In this document: piece after piece, positions 24,111-36,700 of the stretch
Position numbering within the stretch: the stretch's first letter is position 1
How the letters are laid out: every line of letters begins with the position of its first letter
DNA from: Eremophila alpestris peregrina
Lineage: Eukaryota > Chordata > Aves > Passeriformes > Alaudidae
Direction of reading: 5' to 3'
Assembly (NCBI GenBank): GCA_009792885.1
Contig: WMCF01000059.1
Location: 3,559,209 to 3,623,208, forward strand
Length of the DNA stretch: 64,000 nucleotides
Translations under genes and position numbers: made by a program
Notes under the pieces: model-generated
What the model saw: only the letters and a program-made list of their open reading frames with translations
Told to the model about the DNA's origin: nothing
The model's database searches: none

Positions 24111-24580
24111 GTCCCTGTCCTGCAGATCGCGCGGTGGCCGCTGGGGGGCGCTGTGGGGCCCGTCCCGGGCTCGTTGCTCGGCAACCACCCGGCACCCAGG
24201 GGCGGGGCGCTCTGCGCGCGGCGCGGCGCGATGACGCAATCAGAGCGCGCGGCGCGGGGAGAGGGAAGGGCGGGGGGAGGCGAGGTGTGCGGGCCGGGAC
24301 CTCTCCCCGCGGCGGTGAGTGCGGCCGGGACGGGCGGCTCCGGGCCGGGCCGGGCTGGGCGGGGCAAGGCGGGGCCGGGCTGGCGCCCCCGGGCTGCCCC
24401 GGGCTGCCCCGGGCGGGTGTCGCCGGGGCGGCCGCGCCGTGGGGTCGCGGTGGGCGGGGGCGCCGGGCGGGGCGGGCGCTGAGGGCGGGCGGGCGGGGCG
24501 GCGCAGCGGCAGCGCCCCCTGTCGGCGGCGGGCGCCGTGCCATGTGGCCGTGCTGGCTGTGCCCGCAGGTGCCGCGCGCC
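24111..24580 (+). promoter_or_regulatory. KLHL12: KLHL12 CpG-island promoter, non-coding exon 1 and first intron
   Basis: The sequence is very rich in G, C and CpG, with no TATA box. GTTGCTCGGCAAC at 24173-24185 resembles an RFX X-box and TGACGCAAT at 24232-24240 resembles an ATF/CEBP site. A 5' UTR exon is inferred to end at 24314, where GGCG is followed by GTGAGT. The short intron ends at GCCCGCAG (24568), just before the start codon. The transcription start is not determined; it probably lies between 24200 and 24300. Confidence 0.75.
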
Positions 24581-24766
24581 ATGGCCCCCCCCAAGGACAT
24601 CATGACCAATTCCCACGCCAAGTCCATCCTCAACGCCATGAACGCCCTGCGTAAGAGCAACACGCTCTGCGACGTCACCCTCCGCGTGGAGCACAAGGAC
24701 TTCCCGGCCCACCGCATCGTCCTGGCCGCCTGCAGCGACTACTTCTGCGCCATGTTCACCAGCGAG
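24581..24766 (+). CDS. KLHL12: KLHL12 coding exon 1: N-terminus and first half of BTB
   Basis: ATG follows GCGCGCC. The exon encodes residues 1-62, including NTLCDVTLRVEHKDFPAHR and the BTB core LAACSDYFCAMFTSE. The donor is GAG|GTCGGT, phase 0. Confidence 0.96.
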
Positions 24767-27700
24767 GTCGGTGCTGCCGCCGGCCCTGGGTGCTCCGTGG
24801 GTGGAGGAGGCAGGGCCGCCCAGTGCTTGGGCTGTTCTCCGTTGAGCTGCTCAGCAGCTGGGCCAGGATCCCCCTGTGGGGGCCCAGGATCCCCTTGTGG
24901 TGATCCTGAAGTCCACTGGATACTCCCCGTAGTTGCTCAGGATGCCCCCGCTGTGGTTCTTGATCCCTTCATGGTGGCTGTGGGTGCCTGAGGAACCCCC
25001 GTGGTGGCCCTGGATTTCTCCTTGGTGGCCCTTGGTCTCTCTGGATTTTCCCAGGGTGGCCCCGGATTTCTCTATGGGCTCCAGATCCTGCCATGGTGGC
25101 CCTGGGTCTCTGTGAATCCCCCCATGCTGGCCCTGAAGCTCTCTGGATTCTGTTCTGGTGTCCCTGGAGCCCTTCGAGGTGATTCTGTGTCTTCTTATGG
25201 TGGCCACAGAGCCCTTTATTGTGACCTGGTGGGGAGTTAAGAGGTTGTGGCAGGGACTGTGGCCTTGATTCGTGGTTTGCTGCAACCACCCTGTGCCCAG
25301 CGAGTGCCAGGCTGAGCTGCCAAGCCGGAGAGTTCTGATACATTTGCTTATTTTTCTAGTGGTGATTTGTGGTTTCCGTGGTTCTGGGCATCTTTCCTGC
25401 CCTGATGCCGAGCTGTGGGAGCCGTGCTGGGGAGTCTGGGCAACTCTTTCTGTGCAAGGGAGGGTGTTTGATGTGTGCTCTGGGCTCGCCGTGGCACTGG
25501 GCTGTGCTGGTCTCCTGCCATGGGGGTGTCACTGGGGCTGAGGTGGCTCTGAGCCCCAGGTACTGCTCTCACCTGGGAGCACCTTGGCTCTCAGCCCTTC
25601 CTGTGGGACTTGCACTACCTGTGTGCAGTTTCCCTGAGTCACTGACAGGCACTGCTTCAGCTACAACTGGCACTTGTTGTTAAATGTCAGATGCTTTGCC
25701 TGGCTCTTTGTCTTTATAAGTTTGAGTCAATCGTTGCAGCTTTTTCTTATGGAATATGCTTTCCTTATCCTACCACCTTCCCCACTAGCAGGGAGAAGCA
25801 TTATTAAGTAGTTCACAGGTCCTAAAGCCCTCCCTGCTAGCCCAAGAATCATTGCAGCAGAGAATGTTTTTTTTTTTCCTTTGTTTTACCCAGGCATGAA
25901 GGCTGTGGCAGAGCTCTCTGTGTGCCCACTGCTGTCAGTGCTGTCAGGGCAGCAGATGTCTCAGTTTTTACTGTCCTGTGCAAAGAAACCAAAATGATGC
26001 CTCAGTGGCCTGACCACAGACCAATATCTTTTTTTGTCCATATCTTCATGAAATTTGTGAATTCATCAGGTTTGTGCTCTTTGTCTGCATAAAGGAAATA
26101 TAATTAAATGAAGAGAACACACAAAGCTAATTCAATCCCTGGAGGCTGAAGTTCTCTATTCTCCAGTAGCTCTAGGTGATCAGCAGTACAGCAGAGTATC
26201 TCTGCTTCTCTGGGTTTACCTCCACGTTCCTGTCAGTGCTTTTGATTTCTGGACTTTGTCTAGGCAGTGTGCAGAGATCCAATCACTCCCTGTGCTCCAG
26301 AACGTTCTTTGTGGCTGCTAACAAAGGCTGGGGGTTGATGTACTTTAGGTCTGAGCTGAGATGTCTCTCCTTGCTTCCTTACAGTCATGTTAACTGCAAC
26401 ATCATAGTGACCTTCATTCAGACATGTAAATCTTTCTAGGAAATTAAATTCTTCCTGGGAAAATGCCTGTGCTCAGTGGGCAGTTTCTTGCTGTCTCGTG
26501 CTCCCACAATGCCTCTGCTTACTTTGTGTTTCTTCCAAACTTGCTTCTTTGTTATGGAAACCCTCAAGTGCCCAAGCTGCCAAGGGGCACACAATTAGGG
26601 AGTGTTTGTGGCAGAGCTTCCTTCCAGGAAGGGGCAGCTTGGTGAGCCTCAGAGTGGAGATGTTTCCTGTGTGTGTCAGGGCCTGTGATGGGACAGTGCT
26701 TGGACACTCTCCAGGCACTTGTGGGTGCAGGGTTTGGCCAGGCTGGGACTCCAGGGAGCTCAGAGTGTGTATGGTGTCCTGGACTGACAGGCCCTGCCAG
26801 GACTCCCTCAGCACTCCATGCCTCCTGCAGGTCTGGGGATTGCTTGGCTGCTCTCATGTGCCAGGCTGCACAAGGCTTTGTTCAAATTGATCTTGGGGTT
26901 ATGCCATAGCCTTCCTGGCTTTTTATCCTGGGGTTATGCCACAGTATGCCTGGTGTCACATCTGTGCATGGCCAGTACAACAGGGGACTGTCAGCAGATA
27001 CTGTTGTCATAAAGAACTGCCTCTTCTTCTCTGTGTCTCAAGTCTCCTTCCTTCTCCCACTTCTGACTTGTAACATTTTTGAAAAGTTCTCAGTCTAGCT
27101 TAGTATTCATTTCTTCCTGTTTTCTGTTCCCATTTCACAGAATGAGGAGAAGCCACTGATCACTGATGAACCCCAGGCTTTTTACACTTTCCTTTGCCTC
27201 TGTGCTGAGCAGTGTGGGAGAACTGAAACACCATCAGTTTTACCTGCAGGGTTGTTCCTTGCAGTGAAAATTGCAGAGCAGTTTTATCTCCCCTGGATAT
27301 TGGTTGTGCACTGGTATTTGTCTTTGTTTGGCCAAGTTAACATAACTTGGGAGCTTTTAAGAGCTGATCACTGGCTCCACCTCAGAAAGAAACTATTCTC
27401 TCTTTTCTTGGAGGCTATGTTCTAGAAATTGAACAATTCTTTTCCCCCAAAACAGATTAATATTATTCTGAAAGTAAACAACTGGTGTTTTCAGGTTCTT
27501 ACATGGCCAACTTTGCTGTGCTGTGATTGCTCTCCAGGGTACAGTGAGCCACACAGCAGCACTGTCATGCCAGCATTTCTCTTCCCCTCTGAGAAGAAAT
27601 TGGGGTTTATTCCAGTGTATTTTTATGTATCTGCATTAGTAAAGGCACAAACAAGAAGTAGCGTTGTGTAAGAAAGGAGTTGCAAAAATTTAGACCCATT

Positions 27701-30700
27701 CTCCTGCATGATTGTCATGGTTTAGCCCCAGGCAGCAGCCAAGCCCCTCAGAGCCCTGTGCTTGCTCCCCCACTAGCAGGATCAGGGAGGGAGTCAGAAG
27801 GATAAAAGCTGGGAATTTTGTGGGTTGAGATAAAGGCAGTTTAATATGGAAAGCAAAAGCCACACGTGCAGACAAAGCAAAACCAGGAATTCACTCCCTG
27901 TTTCCCATGGGCAGGCAGGTGTTCGGCCATCCCATGGAGAGCAGGGTTCCATGGCACAGAACAGTGACTTGGGAAGACAAACACCATCACTCCAAACATC
28001 CCTCCCCCTCCTGCCTTCTGCCCCCCACTTGTTACACTGAGGGTGATGTGATGTTCTGGAACATGGCTTTGATCACTTGGGGTCCTCTGTCCCAGCTGTG
28101 TCCCCTCCCAGCTTCCCATGCACCCCCAGCCCCTGCCAGCCTGGCAGAATGAAAAGCAGAAAAGCCTTGGCTCTGTGTGACCACTGCTCAGCAATAACAA
28201 AAACATCTCCATTATCATCCCTACGTTCAGCACAAATCCAAAATACAGCCCCATGCCAGCCACTGGGAAGGAAATTAACTCTACCCCAGCCAAACCCAGC
28301 ACAATGATTTATGGATGGAATGGAAGAAGCAACATTGTGTTTCACAAAAGACCTGTAACCTGCAGCCCCTGTCTTAAGGCTTTCAGCAGCTTGGACATCT
28401 TGAGGTAAAACTCCTGGGGCCTCAAAGTGACTGTCCTTAGTTCTTTTCCTGGATGCTGCAGTTGATTTTGGGATCTGTACTGCTGCACACTTCCAATGAT
28501 GTTAGAAATGTGCTTATATGAGGGAGCATCAATGCCTGGCTACTTTACTCCCTTCAGGGAGAGTGAGCAGAGCTCTGATTTAACAAAATGGGAAACAGAT
28601 CTGAAATTCTGACAGCAGAGATGTGTCTGGTGCCACTCTAAAGTGAACACCTTGGAGAGGAAAGCTGCCTGGCCTGTGTGTTGGTTAGCATTATATGACC
28701 ATCACTTCGCATTCTGAGTCCAAGTTGTGGCTGCATGGATGGAGCAGGGACTGTCTGTGTCCCAGGAGCCCAGCACTGAGCACTGCAGGCAGATCTCTAT
28801 TGCTGCACACACAGGCTGGAGCTCTGGGTCCTCATGAGTCTGAAAGCCTGAGAGAATTGTGATTGTTGAGTCTGGAGAAGGCTCTGGGGTGGCCTTCCAG
28901 TACCTGAAGGGAACCAACAAGAAAAATGGAGACTGTTTTCAACTGGGGTTATAGGAGAGAGGGGAATGACTTCAAACTGACAGAGAGGGTCCAACCAAGA
29001 CCATTCCCTGATTCTTTGTTCAGAATCAAGTTGTCTCCACACTGAGATCCTTCTTTGTTGGAACCCTAGAAGCTGAAAATTTTAGGCTTTCTGTGTTAAA
29101 AAGTGCTGAGCCTCAAGCAAGCACCGCATTTGACTTGAGGCCTTGGGACAGGCTCCTGAGATTGAGTGACAGCAGAGGGGCTGTGGGTGTGGAGTTTGAA
29201 TGGTGCTGTGTGATCTCACAGGGTGAAACACAGGGTTTAAGGTTTTAGTATATACTAATATGTGTGAGCCAAGATGGAGGATTTAAGGCATTGTCTAAGA
29301 CCTTCTTTTTACCTTCTTCTTTCTTCATAGGTTTAGGTGACTTTCTGTAACTGGGTGAAAAAGGTCCTCATTGCAGACCTTTAGTGGTCATCATTGGGTC
29401 AAAAACATCAATAATAGAGGTGTTATCTCATTGTTGGGTAAATAGTGCTTAAAAGACCTTGGAAAAAAGTTAGTAGTGACCAGTTTGTCATGTTTTTGTA
29501 GCAGCTGGTTAGAGCTCAGGGCTCGTGACTCTCTAAATAGTCAGTAAACAAGATACAATAAATCCCCAAGTCTGAAGTTAAACTTTAGTTTCCCATGAAT
29601 CATTCATCCTGATCTTGGCAAGAACAGGCAAAAAGAACCCACACCACAGCATTTCTTTAAGGTATGATATTAGGATCCCAGTTCTGCACCACACACGTTA
29701 GGTGAAGTTACATGAAATCCTTCCCTCCTTCCAGGCATACTGAGCCAAATAACAACCAAGTACTGAAGTGTAGCAGAAATACAAAGGAAGCAGGAAGTAA
29801 TCATCTGTATGGTATTAGTGTTGTCCTGGTGGTTTGTGTTGTGCTCAGCAATATACAGAGAGTGTGTGCATGGCTGTTGGTTGTGGGTCAGGAGCTTCTT
29901 TATCAGCTCCAGGCTGATGGGTGAAGAACTCATGCTTACAACTATCAGGGGGTCAGTAGAAGTTTGTAACATCTTTGATCCTAAATATGTATGGTCTGTG
30001 TCTCTATTTCCTTATTGGAATCATCTGAACATCTTGTCTGATCAGTACTGAACTTAGGTGGCTTCTGTGTCCTCTTGTGTACAAACAGCTTAGTCTTGTT
30101 TCAGGAATGTTTTGTCTGGCCCAAGGCAGGAACTGGTTTTAGCTTCTGAATGCAATGCCTGGCCTGTCACACAGCAGGTCAGACAAGGTAATTTGCTGTT
30201 CCTTCCTGACTTTGGAAGTTTGTTCACTGAGTCAACAGATTTGAAAGGCCTCTTCCCTCAAATTCCTTTGAGGGTCACCATTATCTCCTGTACTTCTCTA
30301 CTGCAAGTGCATCTCTGCATCACACACAGGGCTCAGTCCCAGCAGACATCTCTGCTGTGTCATGGAGTGCCTCTGCAGGAGCAGCTTCCACTGCTCTTAT
30401 TTTCTGTATTCTGTACCACCTCCTTTTTCCCTGGCTCTGGCAGATTTGAAGCTCTGTGGTGGTGCTTTGGCCCTGCTTTCTGCTCCCTGAGCCTCTGCCC
30501 AACTGGCTGTACCACCTTTGGGCTCATTTTTGACAAGAGGAGTCACAAGCTTCTGTCTGCATGGTGCTTGCACTGGTGCTGACTGCTCCAGAAGTCAGGG
30601 GCTGGTTTTGCAGCCTGCCACAGGAAGATCATTATCTGTGGAGGTGCAGCCATGCTGCTGAGCCAGCAGCAATGTGCAGAGTGTGATCAGTGAGCCCACC

Positions 30701-33700
30701 AGCCAGTCCCTTGGTCAGGAATCATCAGGTGCTCTGCCAGCAGCTCTGTGCTGGAGGCACTGAACCACAGATCTGATGCTTTGTGAAATAGAATCTGTTT
30801 TGTGCAAATTTGATGGATTCACAGAATTTGCTGTTCCCAAAGACTGACCATTGGGAGGATAATGTTCCTTGGAAAAAATAATGATTCCAAAATTAATCAC
30901 AGAGGTGATAAAATAGTCAGGGGACAAAGTCTGGATTGTGTAAGTGCCATCACTGCACAAACTGTCATTTTACTTCATTTCATTTTAGGAATGAAGTTCA
31001 CCAAAAGCTTGAAGAATTAATCAGAAAACAGACAAGTTGAGAAAGCTTTGTCTTTGGCTTGGTTTTAGAGTGGAGTGGTGAACATGTCCAGGTGTTGGAA
31101 AGGAGAGTTACTTGTCAAGACAATAATTGACTTGTTCATGTTTAGGGCTGGACATGCCCAGGGGGAAGTTACCAAACCTCAGGCAGAAAGATGTCCTCCT
31201 GCTAGGGGGCACAGAGATGCCAAATGTCTGCATCACAGAGACACTTGACTCTCAAAACAAGGAAGAAATTGATAAAGATAGTTCAGCAGCTGTGCTGAGC
31301 TCAGCTCTGAATGGTAGAAGGTAATTCCAGCAGGGGCATGTGGTGACTGCTGACTCACAGCCACCAACTCCAGAAGTCCCCTGACCCAGAGGAAGAGAAA
31401 TATTGAGCATGGGACTAATTACTGTAAGAAACAAGGAAGTTGTTAACCAATAGAAGAGAGAAGGCTAATCAATAAGAGAACTAGGTAGCTTGTAGCCAAT
31501 AAACATGAATGCCTTTGTTTGCTAAAATGTATAAATAGTAAACAGTTTTGCCAGTCATGTGCTGGCTTTGGGGATTGGCCCCCAGCCCCTCTTCTGTGCT
31601 GAACTGAAATGAATCAAACACCTGGACTCTGGGTGTGGATTGGCCTCTTTTCACACTGAGTGAAAGAACCTGGATTGGGCCAACACTTAGGTGAGGACTC
31701 CATGTGAGCTGTAGGGTGTCACATCCAGCTCAGGGAGGAATTCCCATTGGAGTACTGCATGGAGGAGAGAGTTTTGTTATCTTGCCCAGGTGACACATGT
31801 AATCTCTGCTGCCTCAGATCTCAGCTCACAGGTTTTACTGGGCAGTGTTGACTGCCTTTTTGATTCATAAAGAACTTTCTCTCTTTCTCACTCTCTAAGT
31901 GAATTCTGTAGGGAAATGCCCTCCTTCCCTGTATTCTCTCAGCAAGAACCAGAATAGAAATGACAGATCTCTCTTGAAACCTCTGACACATCTTATTTTC
32001 AAACCTGCTGAGTGTTGTGGGCTTTCTGATCACATTAATGAAAAATAAAGCTGTGTCTCCCTTTTAATTTACAGCTCTCAGAGAAAGATAAACCCTGTGT
32101 GGATATCCAGGGCCTGACAGCCTCCACCATGGAAATCCTGCTGGACTTTGTATATACAGAAACTGTGCATGTGACAGTAGAAAACGTCCAAGAACTGCTG
32201 CCAGCAGCATGTCTGCTTCAGCTGAAAGGTAATTCAAGGATCAGCACAAGTTGCATCATTGCTGCTGTTCAGAGATTTGGTTTGTTTGACCCTCTGTGCA
32301 TGGAAGAAAGATTGGGGGAGGAATGATATTTATAAGTAGTTATGTCAAACTTCTCTTTTCTTGTGTGCTGTTGGTCTCATTGGTCGAGGAACAGATTTGG
32401 GTGCAAAACAAAATGGTAAAACAGGTTCCATTCTTTGGGTTACTGCACTTTTGCAGGAATATTCCCAAGAGGAATTGTGAGCTGTACAGCACAGAAATCT
32501 TACAGCTCAGCTACATTATTAGAACAAGCAGTCCTAGATGTCATTTGACCTGCCCTCACAGTATGACTGGGTCAGTAACAGCCCAGTTGTTGTCATTGCA
32601 CATTCACCTCTGGAGCTATCCTGGACAATTACCCCAAATCCCAGACAACTTACCCAAAAGTTTTCAGAGACATAGAAATCTGCTGCCAATATCCACTAGC
32701 AGACACATCAATGGTTCATAATCCATGAAGGTGAGTACAACTCACATTGGAGTCTTCCTAGTATCAGATTGGCATGATTTTTTTATTGGAATAGAACAGC
32801 CAGAGCTCAAACCAGCCCAAACACGTGGTCTGGCTGCTGCTGCAAGAATATTCACAGTCTCCAAAGCAATACATACATGTGTGTGTGTTTCTGTAGTACT
32901 TTTACATGTTATTTGAATTGGATTTTCATTATTGCTTAGAACTTTCTTTTTTGAAGCCCTTGCCAAAGCAGTGGATTGACAGTAAGCATTCAGTGCTCAT
33001 TCACCCCTCCAATTTTCCATAGGTGTGAAACAAGCTTGCTGTGAGTTTCTAGAAAGCCAGCTGGATCCATCAAATTGTTTGGGCATTCGGGATTTTGCTG
33101 AGACACACAATTGTGTGGATCTAATGCAAGCTGCAGAGGTCTTCAGCCAGAAACATTTTCCAGAGGTGGTTCAGCATGAAGAGTTTATCCTCTTAAATCA
33201 AGAAGAGGTTGAAAAGCTCATCAAGTGTGATGAAATTCAGGTAAAACCTGAAAAGTACCATTACTGTGCAAAGCATTGAAGTAAAGCATTGGAATCAGTC
33301 AGTAATTAGTCCATACTTCTGGGGTGGACTCCTCACACAGTTCCTGAATTTGAAATTTAATTTTAGAGAGGCATCTATTTTTATTTTTGCTAGTTTGTAA
33401 TTTTATCAATTTTACCATGTAGCTTCTCTGTAAGAATTTGTTGTCACACAAGTGTTTCTTGCAAGTCAATCACAGTGAGTTAGTTCCCTTTGCATAGTTA
33501 TTGGCCCTTCATGCCCTCCTTTCCCTGGAGAAGGTAAATTGTCTCAATGCCTGCATTTCAGAGATAGCCCCAAGCTTTAACTTCTGTTCACCTGCTGATC
33601 AGCAGCACAAGGAATCCTGGGATGGTGCAGGGTGGTCTGACTTTGCAGGAGGTTACAGGGAGATTTAGTTCCCTGAGGGTGAGCTTCTGGAGGATGTGCT

Positions 33701-36700
33701 GTGTGACTGGAACATGTCAAATACATTTTTCCAACTTTTTTTTTTAATAAGTTGAACATTGCCTACTAATGAAGAGAGAGCTTGATTATGTATTGAGGTG
33801 GATTTTGTCAAGAGCTGATGTTCACTGCAGTTGAAAGGCTTGAAGCAATAACTGCTCAGAGTTCAGGGGAACATGAATGCTTGGAAGCAAACCAGTGTAT
33901 GGGATATCTTTGGTGGGATTCCTGAAAAGCCAGTACAGGGGTAGCCAGAGGAGAACTGTTGATGTATTCCTTGAAAGTGGTCTTCAGCCATGCCAACATC
34001 CCCTTTGTCAATGAGGCTGCTTGAGAAAGAGCATGTGAGGCAGTGGTGAAGGACCCAGCTCCAGCTGGGCTCTGCAGTGGAGAAGGCTGAGTGTGTTTGG
34101 TGTTTGACAAGCTGCAGCTTTGTGCTGTGAGGGGCTGAGCTGCTATGGGTTGTGATGATACTGAAAACAGCTTCTGGGCTGGGAGCAGAAAACAATGAGG
34201 AACTTCAGAGTGGCCCAGCCAAGCTTCTTGCGTGATATGCTTTGGGAAGAGTGCCATTCCTTGTGGATTGGAAGGGCTGGTTCAGACCTTGCAGCAGGCA
34301 GTGTTGGGCGTGCACTGTTGTACCTTAAGAATCTGTGGCAAGTTGGGCAAGGGAGGGGATTCTCCCCCTCTTCTCTGTCCTTGTGAGACCTCACCTGGAG
34401 TGCTGTGTCCAGGTCTGGGGGGTTCAGCACAAGAAACACATGGACCTGTTAGAGAGGGTCCTGAGGAGGTCACAGAGCTGCTCTGAGGGCTGGAGCTCCT
34501 CTGCTCTGCAGCCAGGCTGGGAGAGCTGGGGGTGGTCAACTGGAGAAGAGACAGCTCCAGGGAGACCTTATAAAGGGGCTTATAAAAGGAGGAAGAGTGG
34601 TTTTCTAGGTGGACAGAGAGTGACAGGACAAGGGGTAACAGTTCTAAAGAGGAGAGATTTAGACTTGATGTTGGGAAGAATTTCTTCCCTGTGAGGATGC
34701 TGAGGCCCTGGCACAGGGTGCCCAGAGAAGCTGTGGCTGCCCCAGCCCTGGAAGTGTCCAAGGCCAGGCTGGACAGGGCTTGGAGCAGCCTGGGATAGTG
34801 GAAGGTGTCCCTTTCCATGACAGGGAGTGGAATGGGATGGGCTTTAAAGTCCCTTCTAACCCAAGGCAATGTGGGATAAGGAGCAGATCTCTCTCCTGCT
34901 GTGCCAGCACAGAGGTGCTGTGTGGAATCAAGAACACCCTCAGAAAATCTCTGGGCTGCTCAAGAAGTGCAATGACAGGTCCTCACTGTGATCTTGCATT
35001 TAGTGTCACTCATCATTTATCAGAAAACATAAACGATTTGATGAACAGTAAAACTGTTAAATATATCTGAGGACATTCAGTTCAGGAGGGAATAAATCAA
35101 CACAGGATTATTGCATTTAAAGAGGTGGTGAGGAAATTGGAAACAATACAGTAGTCTGCTCTCTTTTTGTGAGCTCTAATTGTCCTTTCCCTTCATTCCA
35201 AGAGAAAGAGGCCATTCCAAATTACACTGTAACAAATATAAAACAATGGTTTAGAAGAATGCCTTACATAATTAACCTCTGTGGCTCCCTGATTCAAAAC
35301 ATTCTGCCTGACAGCTTTAAACTGGACTTCAAAGGGGACCAGTCATAGGCTGATGGGAAGGCTCAGTCCTTTCATCACAGGCTCTTCTTTTATCTTCATA
35401 TTTAGTCTCAGTTAACAGACTTTGTGATAATAAATTCATGTCTGATTTCCTTTTAAATTGGATGATCTGATAGATGTGCAAAATTAAAACAAAGTCTAAG
35501 TAATATATAATTGAGATTTTTACAATTCTTTTGCTTTTGGAAATCGTAGGTGTCCAAAGCACCTGTGATTCTCTAGCAGTATCATATTTGGATGGTTTAG
35601 TCAGTGTAATCTCCAGAGCTGGTGTAAGCACCAGCATGTGACAGTTCTAAATGGAGACAGAAATAAACTAGTGATAAAATAAAATAAACAGTAGAACTAA
35701 ACAGTAACATTCATGCCCTGGGATTCTCCACTCTGAAATCCTTTGTAGTTTTTAAAAGGTGGATTGAAATAAAAAGATAGCTCAAGTGTAGCTGCTCTGG
35801 CTGGAGTGTCTGAGGGGCAGTGCATGGGCACAAGGCTGCTGAGGCCTAAGCCAGACACTTCACTGTGCAAAGGAAACCTGATTCAGATCATCTGTTTCAT
35901 AGCAGTTTGGATTTTGCAGGATCACAGCTCCTGCTCCAGAGAACTGGGGGAGCTGTCCTGTGAGTTCCACTGGTCAGTGGATGGAGCTCTCAGCTCCAGG
36001 CTCTGCTCTGGGACTGCCCATTGCTGATCTCGGCTGCAGGGGGAAAAAGCAAACTGGGGTTTAAGGAAAAGAAAGGGAGGGAATTCCCTGTGCTCATGGG
36101 GATTTCCCTAAGGGACTCGTAGCTGAAGTGTCCTGCTCCCTTGCTCGCTGTGCAGCAGTGCAGCAGCCTGGAGGGTGTGTGCTCCATGGCAGGAGCTGCA
36201 GGGCCGTGCTGCCCCCTACTGAGGCCGTGCCTCCCGTGTGCAGGTGGACTCGGAGGAGCCGGTGTTCGAGGCCGTCATTAACTGGGTGAAGCACTCCAAG
36301 AAGGAGCGGGAGGCGTCGCTGCCGGAGCTGCTGCAGTACGTGCGGATGCCGCTGCTCACGCCCCGCTACATCACCGATGTCATCGACACTGAGGTACCCT
36401 GCTCCCTGCCTGCTCCTGCCGGCCTCTGCTGGCCCTCAGAGCTCTTCCTCTGCTGCTGCTGTCTCATGGTGACACTGTGGAGCTGTCCCTGCTCAGCTGC
36501 AGTGCTGCTGTCACACTGAGCAGTGTTTCACAGCGTCCCGCAGGGTGCCCTCTCCAGAGCCATCAGTCAGCTGTCTCTGCAGATACCCACAGCCTTTCTG
36601 TTGTCATCTGTTACAGTCTCCAACAAGTACTTTGTGCCTTCATTCCTAAGCATTGGCACATCCCCTTCCCCAGGCTGCAGATTGCTGTCATTGATCTCAG

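Larger units (their letters stand above)
22881..24126 (-). repeat. CR1 LINE, second part of the split copy, swollen by a minisatellite
   Basis: The CR1 resumes with ACCATGAAACCATGGCC and continues as CCTGTACGAGGGCCTGACCA, AACCTGAACCTCCCCTGGCC and GTCAGGGAGTTGTGCATAG. It then enters the 44-bp repeat and ends after the gap with CTGTTCCAGCCCCTTCCCC. Its truncated 5' end touches the KLHL12 CpG island. Confidence 0.75.
24767..32074 (+). other. KLHL12: KLHL12 intron 24767-32074 (7.3 kb)
   Basis: This is the largest intron. It holds a degenerate minisatellite (24865-25240), an antisense solo LTR (27713-28303), a CR1 piece (28835-29000) and two LTR-like segments (29093-29650 and 31339-31685). I see nothing definite in 25.3-27.7 kb or 29.7-31.3 kb. 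Confidence 0.8.

Noticed and set aside
23586..24239. 217-codon minus frame running through the gap
   Set aside because: Mostly N and 44-bp CR1-derived repeat units; a translation artefact.
24025..24717. Minus-strand frames of 214 and 230 codons over the KLHL12 promoter and exon
   Set aside because: Shadows of a CpG island and a coding exon; Pro/Ala/Arg-rich with no domain.
24134..24991. 285-codon + frame starting upstream of KLHL12 exon 1
   Set aside because: It is in frame with the real start at 24581 but runs through promoter sequence, a splice acceptor and into the next intron. Its upstream part is G/C-driven, and the conserved protein begins MAPPKDIM.
34282..34869. 195-codon minus frame
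   Set aside because: Lies wholly in a CR1 copy, antisense to it; the same peptide pieces recur wherever CR1 tails occur.
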